From assembly GCF_964204645.1 (NCBI RefSeq), contig NC_134029.1:4225001-4289000 (forward strand): DNA of 64,000 nucleotides. The letters run 5' to 3'. The DNA is from Tubulanus polymorphus. Lineage: Eukaryota > Nemertea > Palaeonemertea > Tubulaniformes > Tubulanidae. The translations under genes were made by a program, and so were the position numbers. The notes under the pieces are model-generated. The model was not told the DNA's origin, did no database searches, and worked only from the letters and a program-made list of their open reading frames with translations. This document shows positions 37,040 to 55,839 of this stretch, piece after piece (positions within the stretch are counted from its first letter, which is position 1; the number at the start of each line of letters is the position of its first letter).

Positions 37040-37800
37040 GGCGCCTGTTAATCATTTGCGTTTCTGGAACTTAGAGAACTCTAATGTATTCCTGGAACTA
37101 AGAGAACTCTAATGTATTCCTGGAACTAAGAGAACTCTAATGTATTCCTGGAACTAAGAGAACTCTAATGCATTCCTGGAACTAAGAGAACTCTAACGCG
37201 TTGCTGGAACTTCGAGATGCGTTGCTGAAATTTGGGAGAACTCTAATGCGTTGCTGGAACTTGGTGAACTCTAATGCGTTGCTGGAACTTCGAGAACTCT
37301 AATGCGTTGCTGAAACTTGGTGAACTCTAATGCGTTGCTAGAACTTGGAGAACTCTAATGCATTGCTGGAACTTCGAGAACTCTAATGCGTTGCTGGAAC
37401 TTCGAGTACTCTAATGCGTTGCTGAAACTTGGAGAACTCTAATGCATTGCTGGAACTTCGAGAACTCTAATGCGTTGCTGAAACTTGGAGAACTCTAATG
37501 CATTGCTGGAACTTCGAGAACTCTAATGCGTTGCTGGAACTTCGAGTACTCTAATGCGTTGCTGAAACTTGGAGAACTCTAATGCATTGCTGGAACTTCG
37601 AGAACTCTAATGCGTTGCTGAAACTTGGAGAACTCTAATGCATTGCTGGAACTTCGAGAACTCGAATGCGTTGCTGGAACTTGGAGAACTCTAATGTGTT
37701 ACTGGAACTTGGATTACTCTAATGTGTTGCTCGAACTTGGAGAACTCTTAATGGGTTGCTGGAACTTGGACAACTCTTCTGCGTGTTAGGACTTTGAGAA
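37040..37800 (+). repeat. 28-bp minisatellite
   Basis: About 26 copies of gagaactctaatgcgttgct plus ggaacttg, in the presumed last exon of the module transcript. Confidence 0.88.
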
Positions 37801-37886
37801 TTCTTGCGTGTGCAACTGACCGTGTTTGTGAACATATGTGTTCAATTTGATTTATTTTGATTTATTTATTTATTTATTTTGATTTA

Positions 37887-37892
37887 AATAAA
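37887..37892 (+). terminator. Poly(A) signal AATAAA after the module array
   Basis: AATAAA follows a TTTA-rich stretch about 90 bases beyond the minisatellite. Confidence 0.4.
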
Positions 37893-37910
37893 ACAAGTGA
37901 GAATATCTTT

Positions 37911-39630
37911 GATCGTTTCTAAAGAATTGTTGATGTTGTTTTGAGGTCGAACTGAAATGCAGCAGTCAGTTCCGTAGTGTGTTTGAATATCGACATGACA
38001 TGATGACTGACCTTGATTTCTTCGTGTTGACTTCTGTCGGTGTTGGTTAATTACAATGCATTTTAACTCGTTTGTTTTTGTAAATACCATATTTACTTCT
38101 ATGAAATGACATGATTGATTCGTAGAGGAGCTGTATTCTCAACTTTGTGGAGAATAGTAAAACGAGGTGGAAAGTACTTACGTAACCAGTTTATCTTGTC
38201 TTTTATTTGTTACATTGATGAATTATATTGGTTTTGTGGTGCTTAATTGATTTAAAGGGCTTGTGATTGGTGTTTGATAATTGGTTGACCTTTGTTTACA
38301 TGTAAATACATATTGAACTATTAATCACAACAACTAAAACCTATTCGTGGTTTAGTTGTTCACTACAAATTGTTTTTGTTATTTTTCTGTAATCTACAGT
38401 TGACTCAGCTCTCGGCTCTTTAACTCGAATCACACTTATCGATTATAGTATACTTTCAAACTCAATCTATTGTCTGTACAATCACCATTACTCACATGTT
38501 TTAATTTATTTTAGTTAGAACTCGGTCTATTCATGGACATTTAAACTTGATAGTCCCTGAGATTATATTTTCCAGTTTATTGATACATTAGGTGTGATAG
38601 AAAACTACCGTAAACCTCACTCGGATTTTCACTGCAACTAGTGCCAATCTAGTGGGTCTCTAGTTCCAGTAGGGCGGCTTTTTCGTTTAAATAGCTTATC
38701 TCATCATCACAGCAGTTGCAAGCATGCCTAAGGCTAAAACATGGATTTGGAACTTTGTTTCTCCGCTCTGCCGAGCTTAAAAGTAGACCTGGCCGGCCGC
38801 TATCTACCCTGTCCCTGTACATTACTTTTTGTTTAAATCGTGAACAATTTTACCATTACAGACCCGGTCGCTATAGAAATGAACTGTTTACAAATTTTAT
38901 CATTACAAATATGACCCAGCCGAGCTATAAGGCCATATTTTTCGTTCACTGCCATTCCGCTACGTAGGCCGTAGGCCTACATGAGTCGTCAATTTTCTCA
39001 ATCATAATTATCTGAATTTTTGACCAATTTGTCTCAAAAAATTCCCAAAACCAGTACCATGACAAATTGTAAATTATGAATAACAAATGTTTGAGAAATG
39101 ACCTACGTTTTCCCCCAATCAATCGTGCGGCCGGGTATCTCATAATTATCAACACCTCATCCTGGCCACGGCTAGTCAGTAACCTGTCTGTGGTTTAGTT
39201 TCACGATCGGATATTTTCACAAACCACATTGGTATAAGCCCATCCGATTATAAAAAGCTTGCCACCAACGATTAGGTAACTAACTAGGCCACGGCATGAC
39301 TCAGCAGGTTGTCATATCATTCTCATTGGAACCATTGGAACGTTTCTTATCATCACCCTTCCCCCTTTGAAAAATTTTTGATCCGACCACGTAGTCACCT
39401 TACCCCAGACCTGCTGGATTTGTAATTAGAAGATCGATAACAGAGAGCAGATTGATACAGCTGTTTGTAGTGTGTGCATTTTACAAGTAACAACATAGTA
39501 ATATAATCTTAAACAAAAGGAAAACGCATTGCGTTAGAAATAAATTAATCTAAAAGAAGAACATGATAACGTAGTAGTGTCTAGAGCTGAGTCAGTTGAG
39601 TATGTTAGTGGAGCCGCAAAGGCTTTTCTC
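37911..39630. other. Intergenic, no recognised gene
   Basis: Only short ORFs without coding character. No tandem array or RNA gene recognised. Confidence 0.35.
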
Positions 39631-39639
39631 CCCCGAACT

Positions 39640-40330
39640 GCACGCGTTAAATAGCCAGCGGACATCCTGCACAGACATCTGCCTTAAATCAGCTTTAACA
39701 ATATAGTGTCCTTCACAATATACTGGATTTTCAGGAAGCCTCAGGTTTTAGTTTTAGAGAAATTAGATTTTGATAAAAGTTTAATTTTCAAATACCGCGA
39801 CATGATGCAATCGTGTATTGAAATAACGCGTATTTTAACTATGATCAAATCAATTGCACAGACATCTGCTTTACATCGACCTGAAGAATAGAGTCTCCTT
39901 AATAATATACTCAATTTTCAGAAAGCCTCAGGTTTTAGTTTTAGAGAAATTTGATTTTTAATTTTAATTTTTAAATGTTGAGCCACGATGCAATCGTGCG
40001 TTGAAATACGCGTATTTCTAACCATGAACAAATCAAGACATATCTTCGAAAATTAACTTGAAGAATAGAGATTTTCGTCAAATGCTCCATTTTCAAGAAT
40101 TTTCAGGCTTTATTTTTAGTGAAATTTGATCTTTCATTAGATTTTGCGCGCCATGACATCGCGTAGGCCCAGCTATTAAGTAATAATACCAAATTGAACA
40201 ATATCCCCGTTCGGATTATTAATTTTTTGGTAGCTTTTCTTTTACTTTTAGACATATTTGAATTTTAAAATTCAAATAACGCACCCTGTCACGCAATCGT
40301 ACTGAAATAACAGGCATTGATGTAAGATAT
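39640..40330 (+). repeat. About 185-bp diverged tandem repeat
   Basis: Three to four copies sharing agcctcaggttttagtttta, gagaaattagattt, catgatgcaatcgtgtattg and aaata.cgcgtattt. Non-coding. Confidence 0.7.
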
Positions 40331-40473
40331 ATTTCGATGAGAATCTATGAAATTTACGAAAATCATTCATATTTCAATTAAGCAATAACGAATTATATAA
40401 AACAATTATTGAGCACTCTACTGCCCCCGGTGACTTCATTGAATGACCGTCGTTTCGTCAGGTCAAAGCGTTA

Positions 40474-40540
40474 GGTTATACATTTCACATCAACCAGTAT
40501 TTCACAGCGGTCCTAAATATCGACCGAAACCGACCGAAAC
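40474..40540 (+). repeat. Dispersed repeat, copy 2 (upstream of SMC5)
   Basis: TTATACATTTCACATCAACC, AGTAT, then TTCACAGCGGTCCTAAATAT and CGACCGAAACCGA. Both halves match segments found 120-260 bases upstream of the DIS3 start, where the first half is inverted. Confidence 0.6.
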
Positions 40541-40541
40541 C

Positions 40542-40595
40542 ATGATAGAATTATTTACGCTCGTTGTATCAAATGTAAGTGGCATCGGCTCGTGA
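40542..40595 (+). promoter_or_regulatory. Upstream ORF in the SMC5 leader
   Basis: A 17-codon ORF starts at ATG 40542 in a good context (accATGa) and ends with TGA at 40593-40595, five bases before the SMC5 start codon. If transcribed it could reduce or gate SMC5 translation by reinitiation. Whether the transcript start lies upstream of it is unknown. Confidence 0.45.
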
Positions 40596-40600
40596 GTGAA

Positions 40601-48854
<8,254 letters not shown>

Positions 48855-49263
48855 CGAAACGCATTCTGTTCCGACTCTAAAACTTTCTAGCTGATTAATG
48901 TAAATTACTGTTTTTGCAATTTTATATCAAGTGCCCAGTTCCACACTTGTGAGCAGAATTCGACGATGAACTATTTTGAGTTTCGAATCTTGCCCAGAAG
49001 TGTGGAGCCGGGTCAAGTTCATTTACTAAACCAGAGGCTGCATTATACGCTGAAAAATCTTTATTTTAGGGCATTTATTTAGTCTTCCTTGCTTCCTTCT
49101 TGTCTATGATATTTCATCGAAATTGAGATACCCGTTTGATATATTTGAAATATAGATCGGTAAATATGATGCATAGAATTTTGTACATTGTGAAATGAGG
49201 CATTTGTTAAAAGAAATTCATGTTTTCTGAGATCATACTCTTTCGGCATGATATTTCTTAAAG

Positions 49264-49453
49264 AATAAAGGTTCGAATAGTTAGGTTAGACTCATAAATT
49301 TGGCCAAATATTTTGCATCGGTAATTGGTAACCCACGAGTGAATGTAAACTTTGTTACTATTAATAGCACTCATCCCTGTATGCATTGTTTTTAAATCAA
49401 TTTATATTGTAAAAGGGTAATTGGTGCTTCTATGAAAAGATCTGTGCAATAAA
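49264..49453 (+). terminator. Two SMC5 poly(A) signals
   Basis: AATAAA at 49264-49269 and 49448-49453, 410 and 594 bases after the stop; alternative 3' ends are possible. Confidence 0.6.
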
Positions 49454-49489
49454 ACACTAGACGAAACCCGAATTTTTTTGTTGTGATTA

Positions 49490-50960
49490 AAGGTATTTTA
49501 GACGAGGATTTCACGTTGCTGTTCTATGATTTGATTGATGAAGTGATAAGCTGATTGGAGGAGAGGTTTTTCTCTGGAAGCTGCGTATCTCATTCAGGTC
49601 TTTTATCATCGATGAAAGCATTCTGTCCACGCAGTGACGATAATATGCTAGTAGTCTATTCCGGAAGATGACTATTTGAATATAGTTGAGACGTTGAATA
49701 AACTCGGGAAACATTACGGATTTTATTTTTCATCACTTGTGGTCTTCGTTTGTAGCATAAAGCAATGAAAATGCAGACACTTTTTAGTCAATTGTGCCCA
49801 TACTACAGACTGCAACTGCTTGTCATGATATGCGACCATCACTTGGACAGACCGACAGAAAAATCGTGTAAAATAAATCGAGAATCATTTCTACTAAGTG
49901 GCTTTATTGATTGAGAGAACAAGCCAAGGGCGGCAACGGTTTTCGGGCTCGAACTACGAAATGACTATGCGTTATTAGTTCCCATTGCATTTGGATATGT
50001 ATCTAGAGCCAATAGACGCTCAAAACTGCGTCCCTCATTTCTTTAGTATGGCTGAGCACTAGCGCGTAAAGTTTACATACTAAAACGAGAAATAAGGATT
50101 TTCCTATTGTTTATGTATATTGATGAGTGAAAAGCTGCCGTTTAGACATGACAATTAAATCAACTGCGCAGAGCTTCCCTCAATTATTGTCCTCTAGAAT
50201 TGTTAAGCTGCTACATAACTTGTTCAATATGTTATTCAATATGCGCACAGCTCGACGTCCCATCATTTCCTTCACAGAATTTTGACTTTGAATCACATTC
50301 GTATTTCACAAAACTATTAAGTCCTCGATTTTGCTGGTTTTACAATTCCCCACAGGAAAATGTCACAAGGAGTGAAATCCAGTGATTAGATCTGGTGGTT
50401 GTAAATCAATGTCTTAAATGGCAGCCGGTCACTTAACAAACTAATACAATCCTCTGTTTTGGTTCCACTCAATTTTCATAGCTATTCAAAAACACGCTAG
50501 TAGGCCTACCATGCATGACTTATCATTGTATTTCCACATCCTACCAACCTGCCCCCCCCCCAAAAAAAAATTAATTACAATTATAGTTAATGAATAAATC
50601 TTAAATCAGTTAATCTCTAAGTTGGTAACTGCCTATAAAAGGGTAAGAAAAAATCCCAACTGTATCGATCTAGGCGTACAAACCAGACACACATTTCTAA
50701 TTGCCCGTTTTACGCACGATTGAAGTAGATTCAAGCACCTATAAACGCATAATTTCCATTTAGAAGTTTCAAGGGATCAGGAGTCGTAGGGACCCTGGTG
50801 AATTGTGCTGGTTTTTTAACAGATGTCGCAGCAGTGACGCGGCCACGGGTCAGAGACGCAGCTGGACGTAACAGATTTCATCAGTTATAATTTCAAATAC
50901 ATAAACACACAGAAATACCGCTTCATTGTAAGATACTTTACCATCGCGACTCATTTGATG
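49490..50960. other. Intergenic between SMC5 and the LicD-like gene
   Basis: A 67-codon minus-strand ORF (49511-49714) has plausible composition (FPEFIQRLNYIQIVIFRNRL) but is not recognised and has no partner exons. A C-then-A homopolymer lies near 50553-50570. Nothing else seen. Confidence 0.35.
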
Positions 50961-50970
50961 ACGAGGAAAA

Positions 50971-51954
50971 ATGCTTCGGATTAAAACTTTATCTTTCTTC
51001 ATTATTACAATATGTACAATCATCGTAACGTTAATCATGTCTCATTTTCGTAATGATAACTTCGATATTGTCGGCCTACGGATTCCTCCCGAGGGAATGC
51101 AGCCGACATTTCCGACCGGAATAACGGATTTATACGTTAATTACAGCGTGCCGGATCATTTGAAACGGTATTTCAAGACGACCGGGTTAAAACCGTTCGA
51201 GATGCGTTTATTTCATTCGTTGATTCGTGATTTCGACGCGTTTATGAAACGGCACCATTTCGAGTACATGCTATTCGCCGGCACGCTGCTCGGGGCGTAC
51301 AGACACCACGGAATCGTGCCCTGGGACGAAGATTTCGACGTTGTCTTTCACGAAGCGGACATGCGTCGACTGGTGCAGATATTCCGCGACCCGAAAACGC
51401 GCCCGTCGAACCTCGTGCTCTGGCATTACGAAAAAGATTTCCAATGGAAGATTCATCGTCCCGGTAACAAACTGTATCGAAACGCCAGACCGTGGAACTG
51501 GCCGTTTATCGACATGTTTCAATTTTCGACGCAATCCAATACGATGCGCGGCGCTACCAGAGGACGCTTTCACACGAGTTATCGTCTCGAAGATATTTAT
51601 CCGTTAGTCGAGGTACCGTTTTTTGGACTGTGGTTACCGGCCCCGAAGCGCTGGCGCAATGTTTTGAACAAAACATTCGAAAATGGAAAGGGGATCGAGA
51701 AGAGATGTAAAAGCATCAAATATTTGCACAGAACTGAACGCGATACGAGGGATTCCATGACTATCTCGTGTTCAATGCTGAAACCGTTTGTACCATTCGT
51801 CGTTCGAACTTGCACCGATGATGTCATCGATGAACGGTTGACAATCGGTGAAAGAGTGATTTACAATTGGAAATACGAACTTCACTCACCGAAAATACCA
51901 TTCGATGAAACTATTACTTGTAGAAACGACAATTCGTTGATTAATGATACATAG
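50971..51954 (+). CDS. LicD/fukutin-family nucleotidyltransferase-like type II membrane protein, intronless
   Basis: A single 327-aa ORF. A short basic N terminus is followed by one membrane segment at about residues 8-24 (SFFIITICTIIVTLIM), which predicts a Golgi-type signal anchor with a lumenal catalytic part. Residues 103-124 carry the LicD/FKTN/FKRP nucleotidyltransferase motif (AGTLLGAYRHHGIVPWDED), with the metal-binding D-E-D acidic residues, and PWNWPFIDMFQF follows. The family transfers phosphocholine, ribitol-phosphate or similar groups to glycans; the substrate here cannot be told. The C-terminal 90 residues are less typical. The start is the first in-frame ATG and precedes the membrane segment. 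It lacks introns amid intron-rich neighbours, which suggests retroposition or one of the intronless invertebrate LicD expansions. Confidence 0.85.
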   Translation: MLRIKTLSFFIITICTIIVTLIMSHFRNDNFDIVGLRIPPEGMQPTFPTGITDLYVNYSVPDHLKRYFKTTGLKPFEMRLFHSLIRDFDAFMKRHHFEYMLFAGTLLGAYRHHGIVPWDEDFDVVFHEADMRRLVQIFRDPKTRPSNLVLWHYEKDFQWKIHRPGNKLYRNARPWNWPFIDMFQFSTQSNTMRGATRGRFHTSYRLEDIYPLVEVPFFGLWLPAPKRWRNVLNKTFENGKGIEKRCKSIKYLHRTERDTRDSMTISCSMLKPFVPFVVRTCTDDVIDERLTIGERVIYNWKYELHSPKIPFDETITCRNDNSLINDT

Positions 51955-51959
51955 TCTAC

Positions 51960-52440
51960 GGCTACCGACGTTCTCGATTCTCCATTAAGTGCTATCAGTA
52001 ACAAAAAACATTCACATATATATTTTTTTTTCAAAACATTTATTTAAAACTGAGCAAGTGTAAAATTCTGGCATATCATCAAGTCATCCAATCTCAAGAA
52101 ACTAAAAACTATGTTTGAAAATATATGGTTTTGTTATTTGTAAAATTCACATGTCACATTGAGGATAACAATTTCAAAAGTTTAAAATAATTTTCAGCAA
52201 AATTTTTATTTGAACGTGATTGGATGAACAATTGGAAAAATGAATGGCATGAAATGAGGTTAGAAATAGGATCTGATTAACAAGAAATATATTTTCGTAA
52301 TGAAATTATCAGTTTTGATTTCAAAATTAGTAAACTAATGAACTGTAACATATTTTTGGATTTTGAAATTTGAACATTTTTGATAGAAACGATTGGTTTA
52401 TGATTTTAAAAAGCAAAATACTACAAAAATGAATTTCTTA
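51960..52440. other. AT-rich 3' flank of the LicD-like gene
   Basis: No canonical AATAAA was seen close to the stop on the plus strand. No ORF or repeat recognised. Confidence 0.35.
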
Positions 52441-52480
52441 GGAGATGATTGGTTGTTGCGCCAGAAGCAGGTTATAGAGG

Positions 52481-53089
52481 TTGATTGAACTGATAGAACC
52501 CGGTTACCACTTACACCAGAAAACCGCCTTCATTAAAACCTCCAAGGTAAAACCAAATACTGTTAAACAGGCAAAGCAAGAAGCCTATTACCACGCCACC
52601 CGAATAATACGAAAATCTTTTAGAAAAATCAACATATCAGGCTGGTCCGTTTTCCGATATTTGGATCTGGAATCAGAATTAAAAAAGAACTAATTTTGAC
52701 TCCAGATGCAAATTTCAGTCTAGAAATTCACAGACAAGGTCCTTCGCTTTCGGTAAAAATTCCACATACCAACAATCACGATTATCGAAATTCTTACATT
52801 AACCCTCCCGGAGTCATCTCCAAAACTAGGCATCCCCGTTTAACAAATAATTTGAAATGGTTGGCTTACGATGCTGCGCTTCCCGATGCGAGTCATGCCC
52901 GAGTTCTATCAATCCCTTCAACGTGTAACCGAACTTCATCTTCAACAACCGAATCACCTCCCGATTAATGATTCGATAACAACGGGTCGTCTAACAGCGG
53001 CCGATGCCGCGAACAAGTACTCTTCGAATCGTCCGACGAAGAGCCTTCTTTATTCGAATAAGTCTTCCTATTATAAAAGGAGAAAATAA
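52481..53089 (+). pseudogene. Unrecognised coding-like sequence in three frames (possible frameshifted retrocopy)
   Basis: Three consecutive coding-looking stretches lie in different frames: 52481-52693 (YYHATRIIRKSFRKINISGW), 52696-52968 (YRNSYINPPGVISKTRHPRL, NNLKWLAYDA) and 52871-53089 (FPMRVMPEFYQSLQRV, ending SSYYKRRK then TAA). Shifts near 52690 and 52873 would join them into one chain of about 200 residues. The codon pattern looks protein-like, but I do not recognise the family. It could be a decayed gene, an intronless retrocopy, or a real gene with assembly errors. It converges on the CBM20 gene and its end overlaps that gene's poly(A) signal. Confidence 0.3.
53049..53054 (-). terminator. 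Poly(A) signal of the CBM20-domain gene
   Basis: Minus-strand AATAAA (plus strand tttatt) about 63 bases after the TAA at 53117-53119, supporting termination there. Confidence 0.55.
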
Positions 53090-53116
53090 GAGGCAGTTTT
53101 TGATTCGAGTCTTCTT

Positions 53117-54592
53117 TTATACAAGTATTCTCAGTTTAACATCGTTTGAATAAGTGAGCTTACCCTTTAATCCAGTAAAACGTTTGGATTTTATTTCCTG
53201 CGCCTGCGCATCTTGTGGCTCATCGTCCACTATTTCTCGTTTTTCGTCCAACTCATTGCACTGATTTTCGACAATTTCATTGTCAACTTCGCTGTCTTTT
53301 CACACACATACATGTACAAATTCACACAGAGGTTAGCATATAAAATACACAAAGGTACATGTACAACAGTAAAATCAACTAGGCCTAGTAAATGATAATT
53401 TTGAAAATTGAATGATAATATCTATATGAAAAGTGTTGCGAGAATTCAATAAAATGCATCATTTCACCTTCCACTAATTTAGAATCCTGTTTGAGTTTTT
53501 TCTTACCCTTAATACCACATGAATTGTCGGTATTTTCCTCGGAAAGGCTTTCGGAGGATGTGGTGATCATCTCTGATTCATTGGGGCTTGGTACAGGTGC
53601 AGCTGATTCACCGTTAGGTGTCAGTGTTTGAATGACCAAATCAATTCCTATTTACCGGTAGATACAAATTCAAAACATTACTTTACTATGAAAAAAAACC
53701 TAGGCCTAGTGTATCAATAAAGTTGTGATTTTCGAAAATATTTTGTATTAGTAAAGAGATTCAGTCACCTTCCATATACTTCTGAGGTGCATCAACTTTA
53801 ATTCCTTCATAGCCCCATTGAAGGATATGAACACCCGGTAGACAAGCAATTTGTCTATTGGGCCTCGGTTCCCATATTACGTGGCCCCCTGGAATGTGAA
53901 CGGATAGCTTGAATTCCGTAGGGAGATATCTGTCTTCGACATACATCTTCCAGAAGTTTGTGCCTGGTATTTTGGACATCTTTTGTCCTACTGCCCAGCC
54001 CATGTTTTGTGCTCGAATTTGCACGAACTCTCCCGGCGATAGAGTCTCATAATGTGTGAGGATGATTGTTTTGCGTAGTCTTTCGCCCCATATTTTCATA
54101 GGGATGCCTGTGTGAATTAGATAATATGAGACGTTGCAACAACAAAAGACCTGAAAGTTAATACTACAATTCTAAAAAAGAACAAAACTATGAACGTCTT
54201 ACCAGGTATTGAGCGTACATTTTCTTCGTCATAAATCTTGCCGTCGAGGCAGAAAGTTTGTGCTTCAGAATCTGAAATAAATTTATATTCAGATTTGGAG
54301 AACAACTATTTAATGTAATGTCACTTAAAACTGACTCCGAAGCTTTTTCGTGTACGTTTAACGAGGTATCGAAATCTCTAAGAGCCATTATGCAACTTCG
54401 TTGCTAAGTAAAGATCGACCATTGCCGTGCCTGATGTGCCTGATGGCTTCAATGATGCCCATTTCAATGTTGCAATTTTCTCTGCTTTTGTTCTCTTAAT
54501 TGATCAACAATTGGCGATTTATGTTTGAGAAATATACCTTCAGGTTCAGATTCGTTCAAAAGAACATCGTTAGTTGTCGATGGATTGGCCAT
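53117..54592 (-). CDS. CBM20-like starch/glycogen-binding domain protein, 5 exons
   Basis: Exons 54538-54592, 54203-54271, 53769-54107, 53468-53647, 53117-53295; all four introns interrupt in phase 1, giving 273 aa. The third exon carries a carbohydrate-binding module 20-like fold: VQIRAQNMGWAVGQ, a Trp in FWKMYV, EFKLSVHIPGGHVIWEP and the hallmark WEPRPNR. The family binds starch or glycogen (laforin, STBD1, GPCPD1, amylases). No phosphatase or hydrolase domain is present, so it may be an adaptor. The C-terminal 100 residues are acidic, Ser-rich and disordered. The first exon is short and begins MANPSTTNDV. A donor-like ggtaag at 53163 could splice to a further exon, but reading through gives a stop and a well-placed poly(A) signal. 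The acceptor of the last exon (gaaaag) is weak. Confidence 0.6.
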
Positions 54593-54696
54593 ATTTCACT
54601 ATATTTTTAGCCCAAAGGGAGAGCGTCAAAATAGCGGAACCAGAGACACGGCGGACATAAACATTAGAATATTACCTAGTAACGTAGTTAGATCTG

Positions 54697-54728
54697 TGAC
54701 GTCACTGCCGCGTGGCCAATCGGTATAA
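54697..54728. promoter_or_regulatory. Palindromic CRE and CCAAT box upstream of the CBM20 gene
   Basis: TGACGTCA at 54697-54704 and CCAAT at 54716-54720, about 105-130 bases upstream of the ATG. The CRE is palindromic; a cggtataaaaa stretch next to it would serve rightward transcription, so the orientation is not certain. Confidence 0.4.
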
Positions 54729-54780
54729 AAAACGAACTATCTTGACTTGCGTGGACTGATATGTCCTCGGTGTTTTAGAA

Positions 54781-54923
54781 TTAATGAGCAAAACCGCAGC
54801 TGACGATGTTTATTTTGACAGTTGTGATTAGAATTCATCAATTTTCTCGTTTCTCTGCTGATGAAGTTTGTCAAAACTTCGAAACTGTCAGAATAAACAG
54901 TTCAACAGTGGGTTGCTCATTAA
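54781..54923 (+). repeat. Nested inverted-repeat element with hammerhead-ribozyme-like core
   Basis: Outer arms TTAATGAGCAA (54781-54791) and TTGCTCATTAA (54913-54923) are perfect complements. Inner arms GTTTATTTTGACAGT (54808-54822) and ACTGTCAGAATAAAC (54884-54898) pair with one mismatch. Between the inner arms are CTGATGA (54858-54864), a small AAGTTT/AAACTT hairpin and CGAAAC (54880-54885), in the order of a hammerhead core, with GTT at the expected cleavage position after the 5' inner arm. Stem I is poor and stem II is offset, so the core is degenerate at best. Confidence 0.45.
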
Positions 54924-54929
54924 CGAAGC

Positions 54930-55830
54930 ATCTGTTTGAAGTTCACGGTCATGAAAGGTGATTTCCACCATTTCCACTTGGGTTGTTTGTCAGAATTGTT
55001 ATGCGAGCTTAAGGCATTTAAGACTAGTAGCAAAGTCGTAGACATTTTCAGAAAATAATGAGTATAAATCAATAATCGAGTATAAAACGTAAATTAATAG
55101 TTGTAATCATTATTCATTTATTTTCAATTAACAAATCCATACTGATGATAAAGTATAAATGCAGGTATAAAATAAATATTTATTTGTAAATCATAAGATG
55201 ATTGAATTAGATTTCTATAGAACAGTTGGAAATGATTGTTACAGGGATGACTCATAGTTTATAAAATACATTGCACGATAAAGGTATAAAATACACAACA
55301 ATTATTGCTGATAATCGTATACTGATAAATCATCTAAATGTAATTCCTTACATAGATATTAATATATTAAAACTGAATGATTTCCGATATACATGCCCCA
55401 AAAAGGCTTTAAAATAATGATCCCAAATCGCTGGTGTTGTCACATGAGCCGTGACAATGAAATCTGATAGATTTTGGCGTCATCATTTCACGGGTGACTG
55501 ACCTCCGCTAGATGGCGAGCTAGTCCAAGGTGGCTACTCTAACTGCACTAGCTTTTTTATGAAAAAACACAAAAAATTCAAAATTTACAGAATTTTTTAA
55601 TTGCCCACGAATATGGAATTAAGAATGATGTTGATAGATAATAAGGCATTGGCAATGATCAGTAACGAATTGATTTTACATTCTGATTGTCAAATTTTAA
55701 AAAGAAATTCTCCTCATTGTTACAACCAGGGGCTTAAATGACCAGAGCTGGTCCGCCTTTCCTAGAAGAAAAATACTTTGCAGCAGTACTGTAGAGTCTT
55801 CGTTCTAATCGTTGATATCACTGATTTTTA
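54930..55830. other. Intergenic between the CBM20 gene and VSP
   Basis: AT-rich; contains several minus-strand AATAAA signals (for example 55179-55184) usable as VSP 3' ends. No gene recognised. Confidence 0.4.
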
Positions 55831-55839
55831 CAACAGACT

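Larger units (their letters stand above)
35590..37910 (+). ncRNA. Array of exon-intron-like modules, possible lncRNA or micropeptide transcript
   Basis: Segments ending in the same exon-like tail (gtcgagtcattagtctgaac, tgactttaaatcag) are followed by a donor gtat, a short AT-rich intron-like spacer of about 70-110 bases, and an acceptor ttttcttgtag before caaatattgagagg. Candidate exons: up to 35705, 35787-35986, 36074-?, 36179-36441, 36516-36704, 36791-36917 and a last exon from 37001 that contains a 28-bp minisatellite and a poly(A) signal at 37887-37892. The donor after 36139 seems mutated. There is no long ORF, but small ORFs cross several junctions; the longest (36804-36917 joined to 37001-37030) is 47 codons. 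Transcription is inferred only from splice-signal conservation. Confidence 0.4.

Noticed and set aside
51271-51827. Antisense and alternative-frame ORFs over the LicD-like gene
   Set aside because: They overlap a recognised 327-aa protein and have no motif of their own.
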